From positions 1-6,987 of the forward strand of contig JACCSI010000280.1 in NCBI GenBank assembly GCA_013813075.1: a stretch of DNA of 6,987 nucleotides, in the 5' to 3' direction. How positions within the stretch are numbered: position 1 is the first letter of the stretch; the number at the start of each line of letters is the position of its first letter. This DNA is from Acidobacteriota bacterium. Lineage in GTDB: Bacteria; Acidobacteriota; Vicinamibacteria; Vicinamibacterales; UBA2999. Below the pieces are notes generated by a model. That model did no database searches. It worked only from the letters and a program-made list of their open reading frames with translations, and was not told the DNA's origin. Both the position numbers and the translations under genes were made by a program. Positions 1 to 5,141 of this stretch are shown piece after piece.

Positions 1-22
1 CAACGTAGACCGTCGGTTTCAT
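1..22 (-). CDS. Possible start of a further minus-strand gene (partial, 7 codons)
   Basis: An ATG lies 36 nt past the hydrolase stop codon and reads M-K-P-T-V-Y-V before leaving the window. A purine-rich stretch (GAGAG) lies upstream at a somewhat long spacing. Seven residues cannot identify a family. The N-terminus is reminiscent of some PIN-domain proteins that begin MKPTVYIE, but this is speculation. Being on the same strand a short distance downstream, it could be the next gene of the sigma-factor cluster. Confidence 0.3.
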
Positions 23-58
23 GGCATGCAACTCTCGAAGCGACGACGAGGAAGCTGG

Positions 59-1081
59 TTATCCGGGATCCTCATGGTCCAACGTTTCCGCTTGAGCAGC
101 GCGCCACGGTAACCAGATCGCAAGGGACAGCGAGCGCGCCGGCTCCTTGAGCAGGAACGGGTCCACATCCGCGAGCACTTGGTCGATCTTGGTGAAGCTG
201 TCTGAGTAGCTGACGCTGCTCAGCAGCTTCAGCGTCACGTTCGTTCCGGCGAGCTTGCCCTCGTAGGACTTGGCATTCTCTGCCGAGCTGTCGTCCGATC
301 CAACGAGCCACAGTGTTGGCGCCTTGATGTCGGCAGGCTCGAGCGGCGGATAATCCATCATCGCGCCGAGGGCGATGGCCGAAAGCGGCACCCCGCTGTC
401 CCACGCCGCCCGGTCGCTGGCCGACAGCGTTTTGACGTCGAGTGTCCCCGCTTCGTGCGCGGCGACCAGCGGCTGCCATTTCGCGCGCATCGCGCTAATG
501 CCGTCCTTCAGAATGCCGGTGATGGTGGGTCCCATCGTCGCCCCCACCAGCACCGCGGAGATGACGCGATCGGAACGGGCAGCGAGGTAGCGACTGATCG
601 TTGCGCCGTGGCCGAAGCCCCACACGTGGAAGCGCGGCGCGGCGGCGGCGTCGGCCACGCTCATCAAGTCGGCCAGCATGGTATCGAGGTTGTACGCCTG
701 CTCAGCCAGCGGTTTGCCGCTGTCGCCTGTCCCCCGCATATCCACGGCGATGACGGTAAAGCGCTTGCTGAGCCGATCGACATAGCCCGTCTGCTTCCAC
801 GCCTGACGGGTCTGCCCACCCCCATGGACCAGCACGAGCGCCGGGCCAGCCCCGGTCTTGTCGTAGGCGATTCTGGTACCGTCAGCGGCCGTCGCAAACA
901 GCATGGCAGGAGCCGACTCCGTGCGCGCTGCCGGTTTCTCACGATCGGCGGCGGCGGGTGGTCGCTCGGGCGAACTGCTTCGGGCCACGGGGGCGCACGC
1001 GGTCATCACTGTCGATAGAACCCACGCCGCGACCACCACCACCCGATTGAGAGTAATCATCGCATTCTTGTACTTGGCCAT
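59..1081 (-). CDS. Alpha/beta-hydrolase-fold lipoprotein, probably catalytically dead
   Basis: 340 aa. A hydrophobic segment at residues 13-28 ends in a lipobox-like M-T-A-C, so Cys29 is the likely lipidated residue and the protein probably sits on the periplasmic face of a membrane. A Pro/Ala-rich linker (30-60) leads into an alpha/beta hydrolase domain: the oxyanion strand LVLVHGGG (82-89), the VDMRGTGDSG turn (113-122), and the acid region LVGSDD (259-264). The nucleophile elbow, normally G-x-S-x-G, reads GFGHG (155-159), with Gly157 where Ser belongs. The place of the catalytic His reads S-Y-S (291-293), with Tyr292 aligned to it. It may therefore be a binding or sensing protein rather than an esterase. 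The last ~28 residues, after DPFL, look like an extension. The start at 1081 has a GAGG upstream; Met8 is an alternative. It lies 114 nt downstream of the second DGPF gene, on the same strand. The fold is secure; the loss of activity is inferred. Confidence 0.85.
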   Translation of the reverse strand: MAKYKNAMITLNRVVVVAAWVLSTVMTACAPVARSSSPERPPAAADREKPAARTESAPAMLFATAADGTRIAYDKTGAGPALVLVHGGGQTRQAWKQTGYVDRLSKRFTVIAVDMRGTGDSGKPLAEQAYNLDTMLADLMSVADAAAAPRFHVWGFGHGATISRYLAARSDRVISAVLVGATMGPTITGILKDGISAMRAKWQPLVAAHEAGTLDVKTLSASDRAAWDSGVPLSAIALGAMMDYPPLEPADIKAPTLWLVGSDDSSAENAKSYEGKLAGTNVTLKLLSSVSYSDSFTKIDQVLADVDPFLLKEPARSLSLAIWLPWRAAQAETLDHEDPG

Positions 1082-1147
1082 GTGGCTGCCTCATCTGCCG
1101 GATTCGCCGGTGTGCGCTGAGAGATACCACACGACGGGGCCACGCGC

Positions 1148-1172
1148 CATCTCTGCGGCCTGGGAAGAGATG
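1148..1172. repeat. 7-bp inverted repeat between the DGPF gene and the hydrolase gene
   Basis: CATCTCT (1148-1154) and AGAGATG (1166-1172) form a perfect 7-bp stem with an 11-nt loop in the 114-nt gap. There is no T-tract on either side, so it is not a canonical terminator. A stem this size is expected by chance a few times in 7 kb. No sigma-factor motif like the one before the DGPF genes is present in this gap, so the hydrolase is most simply read as co-transcribed with the DGPF gene. Confidence 0.25.
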
Positions 1173-1195
1173 CCGCTGGCGACGTCTCCTGGAGG

Positions 1196-1543
1196 TCAGG
1201 TCGCCGCGGAACCCACATCCAGGTCTCTGACCGGACGCACTTCGATACTGCCCTCGCGCGCGGGAGGAATCTTCGCCGCCATCTGAATCGCCTCGTTCAG
1301 ATCGCGCGCGTCGAGCAGGTAGAAACCGGCGAGTTGTTCCTTGGTTTCGGCGAACGGCCCGTCGGTGATGGTCAGCTTGCCGTTGCGCACGCGCACGGTC
1401 GTCGCCGTCTCGATCGGCTGCAACGCTTCCGCAGCGACGAGGGCGCCGCTGCTGCGGAAGGCTTCTCCGCAGGCAAAGCACTCGCTGTCGGCCACGGCGT
1501 GCAGTTTTTGTTCTTCAAGATAAACCAGGCACAGATACTTCAT
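1196..1543 (-). CDS. DGPF-domain (YCII-related) protein, second copy
   Basis: 115 aa, probably cytoplasmic, with the small dimeric alpha+beta fold of the YCII superfamily. The hallmark TDGPFAETKEQLAGFY lies at residues 60-75, after a beta strand TTVRVRNGK (48-56). The biochemical function of DGPF proteins is unknown, but they are standard neighbours of ECF42-type sigma factors. The reading frame is open up to 1618. I place the start at the ATG at 1543 because AAGGAG (1548-1553) precedes it, because MKYLCLVY is the normal beginning of this family, and because the upstream stretch holds a promoter element. The protein carries Cys5 and a C-F-A-C pair (22-25), which the first copy lacks. It is shorter than the 144-residue copy and clearly a divergent paralogue. 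Its own upstream promoter suggests it can be transcribed apart from the sigma gene, together with the hydrolase downstream. Confidence 0.92.
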   Translation of the reverse strand: MKYLCLVYLEEQKLHAVADSECFACGEAFRSSGALVAAEALQPIETATTVRVRNGKLTITDGPFAETKEQLAGFYLLDARDLNEAIQMAAKIPPAREGSIEVRPVRDLDVGSAAT

Positions 1544-1547
1544 CGCT

Positions 1548-1553
1548 CTCCTT
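1548..1553 (-). promoter_or_regulatory. Ribosome binding site of the second DGPF gene
   Basis: AAGGAG lies 4 nt before the ATG at 1543. It decides the start: the longer in-frame extension to 1618 has no comparable site and would run across the promoter element. Confidence 0.75.
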
Positions 1554-1582
1554 AATCCAGGCGAGACATTACCGTTCATATA

Positions 1583-1613
1583 CGTAGTCGATCGGTCCGT
1601 CGCCAAATCGACC
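1583..1613 (-). promoter_or_regulatory. Predicted ECF42-type promoter before the second DGPF gene
   Basis: Read on the minus strand: GGTCGA (1613-1608) as -35, a 17-nt spacer, then CGACTACG (1590-1583) as -10 region, 39 nt before the start codon. The element before the first DGPF gene has the same GTCGA, the same 17-nt spacer and the same eight-base CGACTACG. The ECF42 consensus known from Streptomyces, as I recall it, is TGTCGA with CG(A/T)C. The two elements also form an inverted repeat, GTCGAT-N14-ATCGAC. The sigma gene immediately upstream is the obvious candidate to recognise it. Start site and activity are inferred. Confidence 0.7.
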
Positions 1614-1641
1614 ACCATCCGGAGACCTGAACCTTCCGGGG

Positions 1642-2892
1642 CTACCCTTGATTGAGGTCTGCCAGCCGGCGCTCCAGAAAGCGGCGTTCCGGCTCTTGCC
1701 GGGTCAGCGACAGCGCACGCTCGAACGACGTCCGAGCCTCGGTGGTTTTACCCAGCCGGCGGCACAGTTCGGCTCGGGCAGCGTGGGCGAAGCGGTAGTC
1801 CCGCAACTCGCCGCGCGCGAGGATGGCGTCAATCAGCACCAGTCCTGCGGTCGGGTCATCGCGCATCGCCACCGCGACGGCTCGGTTGAGTTCGATCACG
1901 GGCGTGGCGCCCATCTGCAAGAGCACGTCGTACAAGCCAACGATTTCGATCCAGTCCGTCGCCGCCGCATTGGGCGCCTCCGCGTGCAGTGATGAAATCG
2001 CCGCCTGAATCGAATAGGGCCCAAATGCGCGTGACGATAGCGCCTGTCGCACCAGCCGCGTACCCTCGGTAATGAGGTCGCGGTTCCACAGCGAGCGGTC
2101 CTGATCATCGAGCAAGATGACTTCGCCAGAGGGCGAGGTTCGCGCCGTGCGGCGCGACTCGTGCAGCAACATCAGCGCGAGCAGGCCGACCGCTTCCGGT
2201 GCCGGCAACAACTCCACGAGGACACGGCCAAGACGAATCGCTTCGCCTGAGAGGTCGTGACGGGTCACGGTGGCGCCCGAGGATGCCGTGTAGCCTTCGT
2301 TGAACACGAGATAGACGACGCGCAGCACCGCATCGAGTCGCTCGGGTAATTCGGCGGGCGTCGGCACTTGGTACGGGATGCGCGCGTCGCGGATCTTCGC
2401 CTTGGCGCGCACGATGCGCTGCGCCAGCGTCGGTGCCGGGGTCAGAAACGCGTGCGCAATCTCCTCAGTCGTGAGCCCGCAGACTTCGCGCAGCGTCAAC
2501 GCCACTTGTGCGTCCGGAGCGAGCGCTGGATGACAGCATGTGAAGATCAACCGCAGCCGGTCGTCTTCGACGCTCTCGGCGTCTGCCCACGCCGCCGTAT
2601 CGTGCACAGCGATCTCGGCCGCATGGCCGGACTCGTCGAGCGCATCGAACCGTTTGCGCCGACGCAGGCCGTCGATCGCTTTAAACCGGCCGGCCGACAC
2701 CAGCCACGCGCGCGGATTGGCGGGCACGCCCTGGCGCGGCCACTGTTCCAGCGCCGCGCGAAAGGCGTCGTGCAATGCTTCTTCAGCGGCGTCGAAGTCG
2801 CCGAGCAGGCGAATGAGCGTGGCCAGCACGCGACGTGAATCGGATTGGTAGATCGCATTCAGCGTCTCGCGGACCGGATTGGTTGCCGACAA
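1642..2892 (-). CDS. ECF42-type RNA polymerase sigma factor with C-terminal extension
   Basis: 416 aa, about twice the length of a simple ECF sigma factor. Sigma region 2 spans about residues 10-80 (AEEALHDAFRAALEQW, then NPRAWLVSAGRFKAID, for core binding and -10 recognition). Region 4 spans about 110-170, with the group's typical LRLIFTCCHPAL (113-124) and a helix-turn-helix LREVCGLTTEEIAHAF (134-149) for the -35 element. The extension has a conserved VVYLVFNEGYTASSG block (192-206), a DUF6596-like part to about 285, and TPR-like helices from about 310 to the end (PVIELNRAVAVAM, 331-343). ECF42 factors usually lack an anti-sigma gene and are thought to be controlled through this extension; none is seen here. 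The start is TTG at 2892: an in-frame stop lies 9 nt upstream, no ATG lies near, and no clear Shine-Dalgarno is present. The TTG sits in a hairpin loop. It begins 42 nt after the first DGPF gene and is probably co-transcribed with it. Confidence 0.93.
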   Translation of the reverse strand: MSATNPVRETLNAIYQSDSRRVLATLIRLLGDFDAAEEALHDAFRAALEQWPRQGVPANPRAWLVSAGRFKAIDGLRRRKRFDALDESGHAAEIAVHDTAAWADAESVEDDRLRLIFTCCHPALAPDAQVALTLREVCGLTTEEIAHAFLTPAPTLAQRIVRAKAKIRDARIPYQVPTPAELPERLDAVLRVVYLVFNEGYTASSGATVTRHDLSGEAIRLGRVLVELLPAPEAVGLLALMLLHESRRTARTSPSGEVILLDDQDRSLWNRDLITEGTRLVRQALSSRAFGPYSIQAAISSLHAEAPNAAATDWIEIVGLYDVLLQMGATPVIELNRAVAVAMRDDPTAGLVLIDAILARGELRDYRFAHAARAELCRRLGKTTEARTSFERALSLTRQEPERRFLERRLADLNQG

Positions 2893-2903
2893 GGCAACCG
2901 ATC
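2877..2903 (-). repeat. Hairpin enclosing the sigma-factor start codon
   Basis: In the minus-strand transcript GGUUGCC (2899-2893) and GGCAACC (2887-2881) form a perfect 7-bp stem whose 5-nt loop, UUGUC, holds the TTG start codon. Three more pairs (2903-2901 with 2879-2877) extend it beyond one mismatch. There is no U-tract, so a terminator is unlikely. Translational control of the sigma factor is possible but unproven, as stems of this size also arise by chance. Confidence 0.45.
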
Positions 2904-2934
2904 ACATCATCTTCACCGCGCCGGCGCAAACCTT

Positions 2935-3369
2935 TCACTTCGGGCGGGTTCGGTCGGCGTTGAACGACGCCTCCAATTCGGCGACCGCGGGCGGCACCTC
3001 TGGAAAGTCGGTGAGCTCGAACATCTGACGCAGTTCGATTTCGGCGATGCGGCCATCGCTCGGCAACCGGTCAAACGGTGCGCGCCTGGCCCACTCGATG
3101 GCTTCCTCCTTGGACTTGACCTGTATCACCCAGTAGCCGGCCAGCAGCTCCTGGGTCTCGGCGAATGGGCCATCGGTCACCAGCGGCTTGCCATTCTGAA
3201 ATGTCACCGTGGCGCCCTTCGAGCTTGGCTGCAGGCCAGCGGCATCGAGCAGCACGCCGGCTTTGACCAGCTCTTCGTTGTATTTGCCCATGACCTCGAG
3301 GTCCTGATGGCTCGGCAACGCGCCGCTCTCCGTGATTCGGTCCGCCTTCAACAACATCATGAATCGCAT
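2935..3369 (-). CDS. DGPF-domain (YCII-related) protein, first copy, leading the sigma operon
   Basis: 144 aa, cytoplasmic, with no signal peptide. The N-terminus MRFMMLLKAD and the hallmark TDGPFAETQELLAGYW (residues 65-80) identify the DGPF branch of the YCII superfamily. The tail after the core (FELTDFPEVPPAVAELEASF, about 117-136) is longer than in the second copy. The enzymatic role of the family is unknown; association with ECF42 sigma genes is well established. The start at 3369 is supported by GAGAGG (3376-3381) six nt upstream and by the family's usual N-terminus. It is the first gene after the predicted sigma-dependent promoter (-10 region 15 nt before the ATG), implying a very short leader. 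The sigma gene follows 42 nt downstream, so the two should share a transcript and form a self-activating unit. Confidence 0.93.
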   Translation of the reverse strand: MRFMMLLKADRITESGALPSHQDLEVMGKYNEELVKAGVLLDAAGLQPSSKGATVTFQNGKPLVTDGPFAETQELLAGYWVIQVKSKEEAIEWARRAPFDRLPSDGRIAEIELRQMFELTDFPEVPPAVAELEASFNADRTRPK

Positions 3370-3375
3370 TGATTG

Positions 3376-3381
3376 CCTCTC
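3376..3381 (-). promoter_or_regulatory. Ribosome binding site of the first DGPF gene
   Basis: GAGAGG lies 6 nt before the ATG at 3369. With the promoter just upstream, the untranslated leader would be only about 15 nt. Confidence 0.65.
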
Positions 3382-3384
3382 TAC

Positions 3385-3415
3385 CGTAGTCGAACGTGAG
3401 CGGCGCCGTTCGACA
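3385..3415 (-). promoter_or_regulatory. Predicted ECF42-type promoter of the DGPF-sigma operon
   Basis: Read on the minus strand: TGTCGA (3415-3410), a 17-nt spacer, then CGACTACG (3392-3385). TGTCGA with CGAC matches the ECF42 promoter as I recall it from Streptomyces work, and the spacer and -10 region are identical to the copy before the second DGPF gene. It lies 15 nt before the first start codon of the operon that encodes the sigma factor, as expected for autoregulation. Recognition by this sigma factor is inferred, not shown. Confidence 0.75.
3389..3414. repeat. Perfect 8-bp inverted repeat overlapping the promoter
   Basis: GTCGAACG (3389-3396) and CGTTCGAC (3407-3414) are perfect inverted arms around a 10-bp centre. 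The arms overlap the -10 and -35 elements, so the site reads as a similar promoter on the plus strand (AGTCGA-N17-CGAC). It could be a dimeric regulator's operator, a two-way promoter, or the by-product of a -35 and -10 that are complementary in sequence. Confidence 0.6.
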
Positions 3416-3632
3416 GTGCGGGCTCAGGTTATCGGTGACACAGCCCTCAGGCAGCCGCGCGCACGGTGTCCATCTTACAGATCGAGGTGACAAAGAAGTG
3501 ACGGCGACGGTCACGATCAACGCGTCCGCCGTGCGTTGCTGAAGGGAGACGGCCCGGGTGCTTTGACGGGAGGGGCGCGTCTGATTGCAGACCTTACCAA
3601 GTAAACTCACGCGTACCACGGAGGTGGTCGTT
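3416..3632. other. Divergent intergenic region upstream of the DUF1028 gene
   Basis: These 217 nt separate the sigma-operon promoter from the plus-strand DUF1028 start. I see no RNA gene, riboswitch or convincing ORF. A TTGACG at 3563-3568 has no good -10 at the right distance, so the plus-strand promoter is not located. The mirrored reading of the sigma promoter would also point into this region. Confidence 0.4.
3620..3625 (+). promoter_or_regulatory. Strong ribosome binding site of the DUF1028 gene
   Basis: GGAGGT lies 7 nt before the ATG at 3633. It fixes that start over the upstream TTG at 3585 and puts a signal peptide directly at the N-terminus. Confidence 0.85.
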
Positions 3633-4514
3633 ATGAGAGTTGCGCTTGCAGTAGTCATGGTCTTGGTCGGTCATTCCACGGCGTTTGCGACGTGGTCGGT
3701 CATTGCGCTCGACGCCAAAACCGGACAGGTGATCATCTCGTCGGCGACGTGCGTGCGGCAGGCGGGATTTCCACGTCGCGAGCCCAACCCGGCGCGCGAC
3801 CTGATGGACGTGCAGGCGGTACTCATCCCGGGTGTCGGCATCGCCGCCTGCCAGGCAGGCGTGGACAACACCCGCGAGAACCAGATGCTGGTCTACAACG
3901 AGCTCAAGAAAGGCACGCCACCGGCAGAGATTCTCGAGATGCTGAAGAAGGACCCCAACGTCGAACGCCGTCAGTTCGGCATTGTCGCGATGCCTAACGG
4001 CGGGACGATCACGGAGCGGAACAACCGGGCCGGTTTCAACGGATCCGGTAACTCGCAGTCCTCACTCTTCTTCGGGGGCCAGGTCGGCGACATCCACTAT
4101 CAGGTGCAAGGCAACACGCTGCTGGGATATCAAGTCGTGCATGCCGCAGCGCTCGCGTTTACACGCGCCGGCGGAACGATGGCCGATCGCGTGATGGCAG
4201 CAATGGAAGCAGCGGACGCGAGCGGCGGAGATCACCGATGCAACTGCGGCAACAACCCTCTCGATTTTGTGCCCTGCGACAACAGAACCTCCCATGTCGC
4301 CTATCTCGCCATCGCCAACAAGGAAGACCAGCTCGGCGTGACACATAACGATGGGCAGTATCACGCGTATATCAGCGTGACCGACGACAACACGCAGAAA
4401 AGTGAGAGCGCGAATCCGGTGAAGACACTGCGGATGCGTTACGAGGCGTGGAAGCAGGCGGGCGGCAAACGGCTTGCGGCACCTGCGTCAACGCTCTTCA
4501 AGCCGAAGGGTTAG
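3633..4514 (+). CDS. Secreted DUF1028 protein (Ntn-hydrolase-like fold)
   Basis: 293 aa. Residues 1-19 form a signal peptide ending in A-F-A, so the protein is exported. The mature chain would begin TWSVIALDAKTGQV, which matches the start of the DUF1028 core (T-x-S-I-V-A-x-D). DUF1028 is grouped, as I recall, with N-terminal-nucleophile hydrolases, which makes Thr20 a possible nucleophile exposed by signal peptidase rather than by self-cleavage. Other family marks are PGVGIAACQAGVDN (66-79), VQGNTLLG (158-165) and MEAADASGGDHR (191-202). The segment after GGD carries Cys203, Cys205 and Cys215; Cys40 and Cys73 are also present, so disulfides are plausible outside the cytoplasm. No catalytic activity is established for the family, so substrate and reaction are unknown. 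A gene for a second secreted protein follows after 11 nt, suggesting joint function. The start is set by GGAGGT and the signal peptide. Confidence 0.9.
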   Translation: MRVALAVVMVLVGHSTAFATWSVIALDAKTGQVIISSATCVRQAGFPRREPNPARDLMDVQAVLIPGVGIAACQAGVDNTRENQMLVYNELKKGTPPAEILEMLKKDPNVERRQFGIVAMPNGGTITERNNRAGFNGSGNSQSSLFFGGQVGDIHYQVQGNTLLGYQVVHAAALAFTRAGGTMADRVMAAMEAADASGGDHRCNCGNNPLDFVPCDNRTSHVAYLAIANKEDQLGVTHNDGQYHAYISVTDDNTQKSESANPVKTLRMRYEAWKQAGGKRLAAPASTLFKPKG

Positions 4515-4525
4515 ACTGGAATCTG

Positions 4526-5122
4526 ATGAAACTTTGGAATCGTGCCGGCGCGATGGCGTTGGCGTTGGCGTCGAGCATCGTCCCGACGCTGGCGCAGTCG
4601 ACGCCGGCCCGGAATCCATCGGTGCCGCAGCCGAGCGCTGAGGACCCGTGGCGGAGCTTCTCCGCATCGATCAACGCCTACACGCAGCTGCGCGAACGGC
4701 TCCGTGCCGAGCTGCCGGGGCTGACAGTCACCGACAAGCCCGCGGAGTTCGTCAACGCATCGGACGCTCTCGCGTTTGCGGTGCAGCGTGCGGACCCGAA
4801 AGCGCCACGGGGCCGCTTCTTCACCTCCCAGGCAGCCTCCGAAATCCGCCGTCGGCTCGACGCGTACGCACGCGGACACGACATGCGCAGCATTCTCTCG
4901 CCCCTTCCCGAGGAGCGCCCGATCGTTCAGGGGATGAGGGTCTACACTCGGTTTCCGATGAATTCACCGATGCCGACGATGCCGCCTGGGTTGCTTCGAC
5001 AGCTTCCACCGCTGCCGTTGGGACTGGAGTATCGGCTCATCGGACGCGTCCTGATTCTGCGCGACAGCGATGCCGCGCTGGTGCTCGACTACCTGCCCGA
5101 TGCCCTGTCCGCGGTGAAGTAG
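4526..5122 (+). CDS. Secreted protein of unknown function, partner of DUF1028
   Basis: 198 aa. I start it at the ATG at 4526, because MKLWNRAGAMALALASSIVPTLA is a convincing signal peptide with cleavage near residue 23. The longer frame from 4448 overlaps the preceding gene and would bury the signal peptide. No strong Shine-Dalgarno is present, so translation may be coupled to the DUF1028 gene 11 nt upstream. After a Pro/Ser-rich linker (25-40) comes a helical part (WRSFSASINAYTQLRERLRAELP, 42-64) with a KPAEF segment (71-75), then FFTSQAASEIRRRL (98-111). The C-terminal half has MPPGLLRQLPPLPLGLEYRL (152-171) and IGRVLILRDSDAALVLDYLPDAL (172-194). This layout resembles small exported proteins I associate with Acidobacteriota genomes, but no named domain or function can be assigned. 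Confidence 0.8.
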   Translation: MKLWNRAGAMALALASSIVPTLAQSTPARNPSVPQPSAEDPWRSFSASINAYTQLRERLRAELPGLTVTDKPAEFVNASDALAFAVQRADPKAPRGRFFTSQAASEIRRRLDAYARGHDMRSILSPLPEERPIVQGMRVYTRFPMNSPMPTMPPGLLRQLPPLPLGLEYRLIGRVLILRDSDAALVLDYLPDALSAVK

Positions 5123-5138
5123 CTTCGCGCGGGCGAAG
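5123..5138. terminator. Possible two-way terminator hairpin between convergent genes
   Basis: CTTCGC (5123-5128), loop GCGG, GCGAAG (5133-5138) form a perfect 6-bp GC-rich stem filling most of the 19-bp gap between the convergent secreted-protein and PilU-like genes. Position favours a terminator for both directions, but neither side has a T-tract, so intrinsic termination is uncertain. Confidence 0.35.
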
Positions 5139-5141
5139 GCG

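Noticed and set aside
455..1018. Plus-strand open frame of 187 codons opposite the hydrolase
   Set aside because: It is Arg/His/Gly-rich without recognisable domains, lying over a clear alpha/beta-hydrolase-fold gene.
1010..1033. TGTCGA on the plus strand followed by CGAC
   Set aside because: The spacing is 14 nt rather than 17, the site lies inside the hydrolase gene, and it points antisense with no gene ahead.
1544..1618. 25-residue N-terminal extension of the second DGPF protein
   Set aside because: It has no ribosome site, is foreign to the family, and overlaps the predicted promoter; the ATG at 1543 has AAGGAG.
2368..2838. Plus-strand open frame of 156 codons opposite the sigma gene
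   Set aside because: It is the complementary strand of conserved sigma regions 2 and 4; no family resemblance.
3470..3493. TTGTCA and TAAGAT on the minus strand upstream of the sigma operon
   Set aside because: Only 10 nt separate them, too short for a working -35/-10 pair.
3563..3607. TTGACG and TAAACT as a housekeeping promoter for the DUF1028 gene
   Set aside because: The two hexamers are 33 nt apart; no acceptable -10 is found at 16-18 nt.
3585..3632. Upstream TTG start for the DUF1028 protein
   Set aside because: It would put 16 polar residues before the signal peptide; GGAGGT at 3620-3625 serves the ATG at 3633.
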